From a virus, in the IMG/VR virus record IMGVR_UViG_3300025849_000210, positions 1 to 24,748 of that record: 24,748 nucleotides of DNA; one strand, written 5' to 3'. The position numbers were made by a program, and so were the translations under genes. Of this stretch, positions 14,605-20,430 are shown one piece after another (the stretch's first letter is position 1; every line of letters starts with the position of its first letter). The notes under the pieces are model-generated. The model worked only from the letters and a program-made list of their open reading frames with translations. It did no database searches and had not been told where the DNA came from.

Positions 14605-16082
14605 CTACGCCCGCCGGAAACAATATCTAATCTATTGACGCCAACCCGCCAATCGCCAAGAGAAACCGCGTTAATCCGCATTCTAAATTGACGCCCCGTA
14701 AATCGCATAGATGTTGGAGTTGACATATTAAATGGCCCGTAATCTCTTTCAGTTCCATTTGGATAGAAGCGCGTTTTAAACGTCACGTTAACGTCACCCT
14801 GCGTTTTCTCGTCGGGTATCATTTCAGTGACAGACACGACAGTATCACCAGAACCAATTACAATTGGGCCACTCTCAACAAACGGCGACAGGGTGCCGTA
14901 ATCAAAACCAATGTCATGCTCGTATATTTTATAGTTAGACGCGTCTGCCCAGATAGGACTTCTGAATGCGCCACGATCGACGCCAGCAGTTCGCGGCAGA
15001 GATCCTATGTACCAAGTATTTTCAATATAATTATATACGCAATATCGGTCATTCTCGGTTGCCTCGGCAGATGGATAAAACCAAAAGATCTCACCGTAAT
15101 TGCTGTTTGTAACTGCAAAGGCTTTACTGATTTGGGCGCGGTTCATATCGTTAAACACATGGTCAGCAACGTCACTTGGCACCTCTTGTACGAGGCTTCC
15201 CGTGTAACTGTAAAACGCGTGTGGCCCCATCCAGAAGGCACCAGCGTCAACCACCGCCACCGCCTCATTCGCAGCCAAGCCGCAAGACGTACCGACGCGC
15301 TCAATGCCATACACGTATGGCGGGCCAATATAATTAGCAGCGTGAGCGTCGGTGCTTGTCAGTATGAGAGTTTGACCTCGAACCTTGACGCCCTTCATAA
15401 TCTGCCCGCTTGTATTTAGCTCAAGATCTCCAGCCTCATTCGTGGCTGCGGGCGTCCAAGTTGTGTTATCCTCGCGGTCACACCACTGCACCTTTCTGGG
15501 ATTACCGCCCGCACCAAGAGCAAATAAAAATCTTTCCTCAGTGACAACCATTGACCTATTATCCGTCGGAGCATTGGCAATAACGGCAGCCGGATTAGAT
15601 GTATTCAATTGCCATTCATATAACTTGCCGTCATCCTCAGTGCATCCTACGAGGTATTCCCCCCACGTATCCAAAGCCCAAGACGTTGCTGGCTGAATGC
15701 GAACCGTGTCCGGCCTCGCCACGCCGTAAGCGTAACCACCGTAAAGACCCCCACCAAATCCAGTGAAGGCCACAGCATCCGCGCGACCAGCAGTAAAACT
15801 TGTGGGCGTTATGTCGTAACGCACACCAGTTTCATTCCACGCATATAATTTATTGTAAGTGCCACCAGCTATAAATCTCAGATTGTTATTTGTAACCCAA
15901 GTCTTCATGCCGCGTATCTGGGCGTTGGCGGCGTTGCTGGATCTTGTACGCCAGCCACCCATTGGGCGCATTGTATTATCAACCCAACGCACTAAATTGG
16001 CGTCACGCCATCGCCCATTAGATTGAAAATCAGTTCCGTTTCTGTAAATACCAGCGGGTATATCTAATGGGATTAATGGCAT
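14601..16082 (-). CDS. P22 gp10-like tail stabilisation (tail accessory) protein
   Basis: The 493-residue product starts MPLIPLDIPAGIYRNGTDFQ, with the usual family pattern IP-G--RNGT----GRW-D-NLVRW, and continues with repeated beta-rich units (LRFIAGGTYNKLYAWNE, GEYLVGCTEDDGKLYEW, FLFALGAGGNPRKVQWCDRE, FWMGPHAFYSYTG, IFWFYPSAEATENDRYCVYN). These fit the propeller-like P22 gp10 / Phage_stabilise family, which closes the portal-adaptor channel and attaches fibres and needle. The C-terminus (RQFRMRINAVSLGDWRVGVN, then GGRR) is typical of its relatives. Length is close to P22 gp10. GAGG stands five bases before the ATG. It is the first gene after a terminator and a promoter candidate. Confidence 0.87.
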   Translation of the reverse strand: MPLIPLDIPAGIYRNGTDFQSNGRWRDANLVRWVDNTMRPMGGWRTRSSNAANAQIRGMKTWVTNNNLRFIAGGTYNKLYAWNETGVRYDITPTSFTAGRADAVAFTGFGGGLYGGYAYGVARPDTVRIQPATSWALDTWGEYLVGCTEDDGKLYEWQLNTSNPAAVIANAPTDNRSMVVTEERFLFALGAGGNPRKVQWCDREDNTTWTPAATNEAGDLELNTSGQIMKGVKVRGQTLILTSTDAHAANYIGPPYVYGIERVGTSCGLAANEAVAVVDAGAFWMGPHAFYSYTGSLVQEVPSDVADHVFNDMNRAQISKAFAVTNSNYGEIFWFYPSAEATENDRYCVYNYIENTWYIGSLPRTAGVDRGAFRSPIWADASNYKIYEHDIGFDYGTLSPFVESGPIVIGSGDTVVSVTEMIPDEKTQGDVNVTFKTRFYPNGTERDYGPFNMSTPTSMRFTGRQFRMRINAVSLGDWRVGVNRLDIVSGGRR

Positions 16083-16113
16083 ACAGACCTCGATGCGGAG
16101 TTAAACTAATCGG

Positions 16114-16143
16114 ACTATAGCACAATAAGCAATAAAATAACAA
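16114..16143 (-). promoter_or_regulatory. Candidate sigma-70-type promoter with extended -10
   Basis: Reading the minus strand: TTGTTA, an 18-base spacer, then TATAGT preceded by TG one base upstream (TGCTATAGT, extended -10). It lies directly after the hairpin terminator at 16145-16166 and about 31 bases before the gp10-like start, so the second structural block may be separately initiated. Host sigma factor use is assumed. Confidence 0.55.
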
Positions 16144-16144
16144 C

Positions 16145-16166
16145 AGAGGCGACATGAGCCGCCCCT
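16145..16166 (-). terminator. Hairpin terminator, near-copy of the one after the capsid gene
   Basis: A 7-bp stem with one G-U wobble in the minus transcript closes the same 8-base loop as the element at 3719-3740 (21 of 22 bases identical). It follows the stop of the 23-aa gene by about ten bases and is followed by UGUUGUUAUUUUAUUG. Confidence 0.72.
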
Positions 16167-16176
16167 GAATTTATTA

Positions 16177-16248
16177 CTACTTTTTTTTGCCACCTTTTTT
16201 TGGTGGACGGCCTTTAGTGGTTCCGTAAGTTCCCATTCCTTTTGGCAT
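16177..16248 (-). CDS. 23-aa AT-hook-like basic peptide
   Basis: A complete 23-codon frame starts at an ATG at 16248 and ends in TAG at 16177-16179. AGGAG lies eight bases upstream, within the last codons of the preceding gene. The product, MPKGMGTYGTTKGRPPKKGG plus three lysines, contains a GRPPKK core like the minor-groove-binding AT-hook (GRP flanked by basic residues). I recall short MPKG-GTYG---GRPPKK peptides in marine phages, which supports a real, conserved gene. Binding to A/T-rich DNA or a role in the virion is inferred. It is the last gene before a terminator. Confidence 0.74.
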   Translation of the reverse strand: MPKGMGTYGTTKGRPPKKGGKKK

Positions 16249-16252
16249 TATT

Positions 16253-16480
16253 TTACTCCTCTTCCTCTGTTTCTTCTGCTTCAGAATCTTCAAGAGAGAT
16301 AGCTAACATTTTGCCAAACGCCTCGCTGCCCACTCGCAGTTGGTCTAAATTAAACTGAGAAGAAGTTATCTTTTGTCGCAAAGAATTTATGTGATTGATC
16401 ATCATCTTTTGCTCATCAGTTAAATCATCTTCTGTGTAGTCTACATCATTAATCGTAATAACCTTTTTTTCTTCAGTCAT
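16253..16480 (-). CDS. Acidic 75-aa phage protein, possibly DUF6447-like
   Basis: The 75-residue product starts MTEEKKVITINDVDYTEDDL, has a charged helix pair (MMINHINSLRQKITSSQFNL, then LRVGSEAFGKMLAISLEDSE), and ends in a run of glutamates. A short N-terminal hairpin with I-I-DV-Y---DL followed by two helices is a pattern I associate with a family of small phage proteins (perhaps DUF6447); the name is uncertain and no function is known. It follows the tail-fibre accessory genes with a 20-base gap. The next gene's ribosome site is embedded in its last codons. Confidence 0.8.
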   Translation of the reverse strand: MTEEKKVITINDVDYTEDDLTDEQKMMINHINSLRQKITSSQFNLDQLRVGSEAFGKMLAISLEDSEAEETEEEE

Positions 16481-16500
16481 TTTGATTTCCTTCTAGGTTG

Positions 16501-16803
16501 TTACCACGGAACCCCCGCAGCTTGGGTTGGCGCTTTAAGCACCTCTATCTGGGCAGCAAGTGCCGCCTCAGTATCGTCCTTACCAACATCAGCTTGCGCC
16601 CACGCTATGCAATTAGCTTCTGTCACACTGTCATAAGCGATGAAGTCAGATGCGTCTGGGTCAGGCGTACAGCCGACTGTGCCGTAGCTGCCTACTGAAT
16701 AATCACCGTCAACTGCATTGCAACGCCAGTGTATTGTGTCGATGCCACCTGTTGCGATTGTGTTTTCAACGGTTGGTATAGTCCAAGTGTATGTGATTGC
16801 CAT
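16501..16803 (-). CDS. Small tail-region protein, beta-rich, function unknown
   Basis: The 100-residue product starts MAITYTWTIPTVENTIATGG and ends EVLKAPTQAAGVPW. It has an N-terminal strand pattern (TIHWRCNAVDGDYSVGSYGT), a Asp-rich middle (PDPDASDFIAYDSVTE) and a C-terminal helix (AWAQADVGKDDTEAALAAQI). Small proteins beginning MAITYTWTI and ending in a P-T--A-G-PW-like tail are common next to fibre genes in marine phages, as I recall, and often occur in several copies. They may be virion decoration or fibre accessory proteins. It begins four bases after the stop of the upstream gene. Confidence 0.8.
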   Translation of the reverse strand: MAITYTWTIPTVENTIATGGIDTIHWRCNAVDGDYSVGSYGTVGCTPDPDASDFIAYDSVTEANCIAWAQADVGKDDTEAALAAQIEVLKAPTQAAGVPW

Positions 16804-16807
16804 TTAT

Positions 16808-17086
16808 CTATCCTATGCTGCCTGCTGCATCACGCTCAGTGCGTGTCTTGTAATCTGATCGTGCAGTAACCAATGCTACAAAGTCTGCTTGGTTAGATGG
16901 GATGCTATCAGTGAAGCTATCATCATTCATCAGCTTGGTAGTCCACTCCTGTTGCATACGCTTCCAACAGTTGTTCTTTTTGCCAAGCATTGCAGCTTGT
17001 AGCCAATCGTCTATGTTTAACAGATCGTTTAGCAAGATGGCTTGCTCTGTATCCGTTACGTCTACTGTTAATGTTATTGTTGCCAT
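16808..17086 (-). CDS. Small helical protein downstream of the tail fibre
   Basis: The 92-residue product starts MATITLTVDVTDTEQAILLN and is otherwise helical (DWLQAAMLGKKNNCWKRMQQ, EWTTKLMNDDSF). A similar MATITLTVD-type start followed by a helical region with an N-W-R-M-Q-like segment is found in short phage proteins beside fibre genes; a chaperone or assembly role is possible, but I see no family signature. A strong GGAG lies eight bases before the ATG. The fibre gene ends 40 bases upstream of the start, without an obvious terminator. Confidence 0.78.
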   Translation of the reverse strand: MATITLTVDVTDTEQAILLNDLLNIDDWLQAAMLGKKNNCWKRMQQEWTTKLMNDDSFTDSIPSNQADFVALVTARSDYKTRTERDAAGSIG

Positions 17087-17125
17087 TGTTTTATCTCCTT
17101 TAAGATAGGGTTATTTCGCCCGTGG

Positions 17126-18523
17126 TTATCCGACCAAGATGCCATTAAAGTATGATTCTACACTTACGTCTGTTTGTGCAGTACCACCAGATTGATACAA
17201 AGTTATGGCCGCAGTGTCATCTGCGTCCATATCTGCAAGACAATTCATTGCAATAGGCCAATAGGCCAAATCTGCGTTAAACTGGTTAGATGAAAATAAT
17301 GACTGATATTCTTCATTAGACGTTTTTATTCGTGCAATATAATAAGCGGCTGCTGAATCTACGTTCTGCAATCTTAGATGAACGTGAAGGCTATATTTGC
17401 CTGTTACTGGAGCTGTAAAAGTGCTGCTAGCAAAATTACCACCTACGTCAAACCTTTCTGCACCGAAAGCTACATCTATTTCTTGACCAAGAGCTATGTT
17501 ATTTTGATTAGCAGAAGGAACCGCACTGAACGCTGGCTGTAATGGCTTGGTGACTGCACCTGTGCCGTCTATACGCAGATGTACTGTACTATTTGCATCA
17601 TCCGCAAACAGATACCCTGCTGTTCCACCTACATATCTGAGCCTGTTACTACTGTCGTGATAAATTGATGCAGCTGATGCATTCTGCATATCATTAGCGC
17701 TAATGGATAAACCAGAGTTAAATATGGCTTTACCTAAATCAGACATATCAAGTCTAAGCGCAGTTACATTGTTTCCACCATCAACACCTTTAAAACGAAT
17801 GTCTGCATTATTAGTTGGACATCTAATATCAAAGTTGCCATTAGAATTATCAGACAACTCACCAAAAGGTGTACCACCTTCTTTAAGAAGTATATCCCCA
17901 CCAGCAGCATCAAGAGTAATATCTCCTGCTGAGTCTAGTGTTAGGTCACCAGAACTCAAAGCCAGAGTAGTCCCATCAAGCGTGAAGTTATCTACAGTCA
18001 GCCCATCAGAAGTCACTGTGCCTGTTATGTCAATTCCAGTGGCCGTGGTGGCGAGTTTCTTAGCGTTACTGTAATAAAGTTCAGCGGCTCCGTTTTCTAT
18101 AAACTTTGCCATGTCATCATTATCTGCTTGAGATTTGATAACGATATTATTTCCTCTGATGTGAAGGTTAGATGAACCGCTTTCTTCAATAAATGACACG
18201 TTATTAGACCCATCATGGTAAATCTGTAGGTCAGACCCAGCGCCAAATATGGCTTTGTCGTTGTCAGCAAACGTCATATTACCTGTGGAAACAAAAGACG
18301 TACCCGTGATGGTCGTACCAGTTATTGCCGCCGCAGAGCTACCACCGATAACCGCGCCATCAATCGTGCCTGAGTTAATATCAATACCAGTAACCGCAGT
18401 GGTTCCGTCGAGAAGATTATCAATATTATCAAGGTTAGTGTTGATCTTAGTACCCCAAGTATCCTCAGATGCACCAACCTCCGGCTTAACTAAGCTATAT
18501 GTGGTTGTCGTTGTATCAGCCAT
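17126..18523 (-). CDS. Tail fibre with C1q-like receptor-binding tip
   Basis: The 465-residue product has an N-terminal anchor ([20 protein letters not shown], 11-30), a fibre shaft of short repetitive beta units ([33 protein letters not shown] at 96-108; a second IYHDSSNR at 287-294; [19 protein letters not shown]), and a C-terminal globular domain from about 328. The latter, with [20 protein letters not shown] (358-377), [12 protein letters not shown] and [12 protein letters not shown], fits the C1q/TNF jelly-roll pattern F---FTAPV-GKY-. The N-terminal LVKPEVG-S-DTWG-K-N-NLD motif marks phage fibres anchored to the tail. The tip probably binds the host surface. AGGAG lies six bases before the ATG. 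Confidence 0.9.
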   Translation of the reverse strand: MADTTTTTYSLVKPEVGASEDTWGTKINTNLDNIDNLLDGTTAVTGIDINSGTIDGAVIGGSSAAAITGTTITGTSFVSTGNMTFADNDKAIFGAGSDLQIYHDGSNNVSFIEESGSSNLHIRGNNIVIKSQADNDDMAKFIENGAAELYYSNAKKLATTATGIDITGTVTSDGLTVDNFTLDGTTLALSSGDLTLDSAGDITLDAAGGDILLKEGGTPFGELSDNSNGNFDIRCPTNNADIRFKGVDGGNNVTALRLDMSDLGKAIFNSGLSISANDMQNASAASIYHDSSNRLRYVGGTAGYLFADDANSTVHLRIDGTGAVTKPLQPAFSAVPSANQNNIALGQEIDVAFGAERFDVGGNFASSTFTAPVTGKYSLHVHLRLQNVDSAAAYYIARIKTSNEEYQSLFSSNQFNADLAYWPIAMNCLADMDADDTAAITLYQSGGTAQTDVSVESYFNGILVG

Positions 18524-18568
18524 TTTAATCTCCTATGCGGCGTAAGCCTTGATTTAATCACCTAAATT

Positions 18569-19231
18569 TTAGGGGGAAGCAACAGACCAATCGGTTGATG
18601 CGTTGGATGCATATTGCCATACTTCACTCGCGGGATCAACATCAGTCCACGTTTCTGACGTTTCCAACTCTATTTCCCACTTCTCACGCGCGTTACACAC
18701 GACAGAAGAAGCAACAGAAATATTACTCGAACTAATCTGCACTAGGTTGCAAGTCGCGCCCACAGTCAAAGCAGTATCGATAACGGCGCCGCTGCTAAAC
18801 ACAACATTAGCATTGGATGCCGTAGACGCAGACGCAGCAATTACACTCGCGCCATCTCTCACGCGCTCAATAACCGCACTCGTAGATGCAACACCAGCTA
18901 TCGCACTGGCGCCACTTTGCACCCTAACGACACTCGCGGAAACAGACGCAGCGCCCGCAGAAGTTGCCGCGCTCTGCCTGACGCGCTGGCCGACAGAAGT
19001 TACCGACGCAGTAGACGCGGAAGTGGCTGCACCCTCACGAACACGTAGACCCGCAGCAGTCGTGCCGGAGGTTGTCGCAATTATAGAAGCCGTAAGCCTT
19101 ACGCGTACAGACGCAGCCGCCGTAGTGGTAGCCGTAATAATTGCGCCAGCGCCGTCAGTGACAAAACCATCAAGCCCAAAATTATATGAGCCGTATGTGC
19201 TTTGCCCGTATCCGCTGCGATACTCAGCCAT
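18569..19231 (-). CDS. Tail-region protein built from exact 20-residue repeats
   Basis: The 220-residue product starts MAEYRSGYGQSTYGSYNFGL, then carries repeats with a strict 20-residue period: RVR at 43-45, 63-65, 83-85 and 123-125 (RVQ at 103-105), each followed by a small-residue segment rich in Ala, Ser and Thr (for example EGAATSASTASVTSV). The C-terminal 45 residues are different, acidic and Trp-rich (REKWEIELETSETWTDVDPA). A regular 20-residue repeat suggests a beta-solenoid or repeated strand-turn shaft. Between a tail-fibre-family protein and the C1q-tipped fibre, it is probably part of the adhesion apparatus. I recall similar RVR-repeat proteins in marine phages, without an assigned function. 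The start overlaps the upstream stop (TAATG). Confidence 0.85.
   Translation of the reverse strand: MAEYRSGYGQSTYGSYNFGLDGFVTDGAGAIITATTTAAASVRVRLTASIIATTSGTTAAGLRVREGAATSASTASVTSVGQRVRQSAATSAGAASVSASVVRVQSGASAIAGVASTSAVIERVRDGASVIAASASTASNANVVFSSGAVIDTALTVGATCNLVQISSSNISVASSVVCNAREKWEIELETSETWTDVDPASEVWQYASNASTDWSVASP
18746..19165 (-). repeat. 60-bp-period coding repeat, seven 20-residue units
   Basis: Residues 23-162 of the 220-residue protein fall into seven 20-residue units, aligned by V at 24, 44, 64, 84, 104, 124 and 144 and by A at 28, 48, 68, 88, 108 and 128. DNA identity between units is limited, so the array is old and kept at the protein level. Confidence 0.75.
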
Positions 19232-19611
19232 TAGTCTAGCGTAATATCAAGATCACCTGATGGAAGCCTAAACACGTCACCAGTTGAAATAGTTTTGCTG
19301 GTTGTCAAAGCAGCGTATGCAATTAAATTTCCGCCGCTGGAAGCATCGAAGACCCCTACGTGCGAAACTGTGCCATAATTAGCAGTCGCAACATCCCACT
19401 CAATCGCCGCGTTGTTTGACGCAGTATTGCCGGAAATAGCAAACGCTACAGCCTGACGCCCGTAACCACCGCCGGAAACTTCCGTACCGCCGCCAGTGTC
19501 AGACGGAGCCGCAGTGTAAAGCGCGATATGCCAAGCAGTTGGCCGTGTCGCACTACCAGTAGTAAAAACCCAAGTTAATACTGTAGTTTCAAAAGTATTG
19601 GAAAAACTCAT
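19231..19611 (-). CDS. Phage tail-fibre-family structural protein (Gp80-like)
   Basis: The 126-residue product shows a pattern widespread in phages and usually annotated as tail fibre protein: MSFSNTFETTVLTWVF at the start, then WHIALYTAAPSDTGGGTEVS (28-47), GGGYGRQAVAF, IEWDVATANYGTVSHVGVFD, GNLIAYAALTTSKTISTGDV and a final strand RLPSGDLDITLD. Beta-rich, no enzyme motif. In related phages such proteins lie beside fibres or the neck; I infer a virion component of the tail or fibre attachment. The ATG starts one base after the adaptor stop, and its stop overlaps the repeat-protein ATG, so translation is likely coupled. Confidence 0.85.
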   Translation of the reverse strand: MSFSNTFETTVLTWVFTTGSATRPTAWHIALYTAAPSDTGGGTEVSGGGYGRQAVAFAISGNTASNNAAIEWDVATANYGTVSHVGVFDASSGGNLIAYAALTTSKTISTGDVFRLPSGDLDITLD

Positions 19612-19612
19612 T

Positions 19613-20233
19613 TTAATATGCCCTTATTTTCATACGACGGCCTGATCCGCCATATTTTGCTGCGTCACTTGAGGCGTTTATAGCATCAATTGCATTTTTA
19701 TACAAAGCCGCCCACGTTTGTATTCGTGCATCTTCCTTCAGGTATGGCGCAGAATGCATTAAGGCGCCATATAAATAAGCGTCTGGGAAATACTGCAACA
19801 GCCAATTTGATGTATTAGTATCACTCAATTCTGGGACGCGCGCGTAGTAATATAACTCAGCAGTGTATGTACTGTCGGGGACAGGATAAACTTCTATCTC
19901 GCCAGCAGTCAAAGCATAGTAGGCTGGCCGACCAGAGGTATTAGCCGTTTCAAACTTTCTCTGTAAAATTTCGGATTGGCTCATCTTCTCAAGCGGGCTG
20001 GTATCATTAGACGTAATGTAAAACCTAATGTCCTCAAGAAAATCAGCAGGGATTGCGCTATACTGCGTATCAATCTGAGCGTTGCTGCGCTTCTCCTGAC
20101 GCCAGTGCCGGACAAACCTTTGTATGTCAGCTTCGGCCAATGTAATAAAATCAGCAGCAATCGTACTTAGATCGTCACGGTTGAGAAAGTCAGCTATGCT
20201 CGACTTTAATTCTGCGTATGTTGTAATTGCCAT
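19613..20233 (-). CDS. Head-tail adaptor, SU10 / P22 gp4-like
   Basis: The 206-residue product should bind below the portal and connect it to the tail. It matches the SU10-type phage adaptor pattern: N-terminal TTYAELKSSIADFLNRDDLS, LAEADIQRFVRHWRQE (32-47), DFLEDIRFYITSND, GEIEVYPVPDSTYTAELYYY, SNWLLQYFPDAYLYGALMHS (141-160) and a helical end. Most phages keep this gene beside the portal; here it is about 12 kb away and opens the tail-fibre block. Its ATG faces the divergent plus-strand gene across 50 bases. The ribosome site (AAGGTT) is weak; the extended -10 candidate at 20275-20283 would give a leader of about 35 bases. Confidence 0.88.
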   Translation of the reverse strand: MAITTYAELKSSIADFLNRDDLSTIAADFITLAEADIQRFVRHWRQEKRSNAQIDTQYSAIPADFLEDIRFYITSNDTSPLEKMSQSEILQRKFETANTSGRPAYYALTAGEIEVYPVPDSTYTAELYYYARVPELSDTNTSNWLLQYFPDAYLYGALMHSAPYLKEDARIQTWAALYKNAIDAINASSDAAKYGGSGRRMKIRAY

Positions 20234-20261
20234 TGATTTAACCTTAAACCTAAGTTAGAAT
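20233..20261 (+). promoter_or_regulatory. Candidate sigma-70-type promoter for the 48-aa plus-strand gene
   Basis: TTGATT (20233-20238), a 17-base spacer and TAGAAT (20256-20261) match the consensus at 4 of 6 and 5 of 6 positions. A start near 20268 would leave about 16 bases before the ATG. The -35 box overlaps the start codon of the adaptor gene on the other strand. Confidence 0.5.
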
Positions 20262-20274
20262 TTTTTTCTGGGAG

Positions 20275-20283
20275 GATAATAAC
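20275..20283 (-). promoter_or_regulatory. Candidate extended -10 element for the adaptor operon
   Basis: The minus strand reads TGTTATTAT, that is TG, one base, TATTAT, an extended -10 match without a clear -35. It overlaps the ribosome-site spacer of the plus-strand gene and would fire toward the adaptor, about 40 bases away. Confidence 0.35.
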
Positions 20284-20430
20284 ATGATTGATGTAGATTT
20301 AGCTAGGGAACTAATTATTCTAAAAGCAAAAGACTTAGGCTTGGACGATGAAAAACTAGATAGCCTCGACGTATTGGTGTGCAGTCGGCTTGGCATTGAA
20401 GATCCAGATCCACTCATCTTTCCATCCTAG
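20284..20430 (+). CDS. Lone plus-strand 48-aa acidic protein, function unknown
   Basis: This is the only supported gene on the plus strand. The ATG at 20284 is preceded by GGGAGG with an eight-base spacer, one of the best ribosome sites in the window, and by a candidate promoter. The product, MIDVDLARELIILKAKDLGL then DDEKLDSLDVLVCSRLGIED and PDPLIFPS, is acidic and mainly helical, with no known motif. On the opposite strand this stretch has stops in all frames, so it is not a shadow of a minus gene. Its last 17 bases overlap the tail of the 743-aa gene in convergent orientation. It could be a small regulator or simply an uncharacterised accessory protein. Confidence 0.68.
   Translation: MIDVDLARELIILKAKDLGLDDEKLDSLDVLVCSRLGIEDPDPLIFPS

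Noticed and set aside
14916-15419. A 167-codon open frame on the plus strand
   Set aside because: It is antisense to the P22 gp10-like gene, with no recognisable domains and no ribosome site.
18551-18573. Adjacent short palindromes (GATTTAATC and CCTAAATTTTAGG) before the tail fibre gene
   Set aside because: They are A/T-rich, overlap a stop codon and have no loop room or promoter boxes nearby; chance is likely.
18603-19244. A 213-codon open frame on the plus strand
   Set aside because: It is a mirror of the repeat protein, whose Ala/Ser/Thr/Val codons leave few stops on the other strand. The product is Ala/Leu/Thr-rich with the same 20-residue period and no independent signals.
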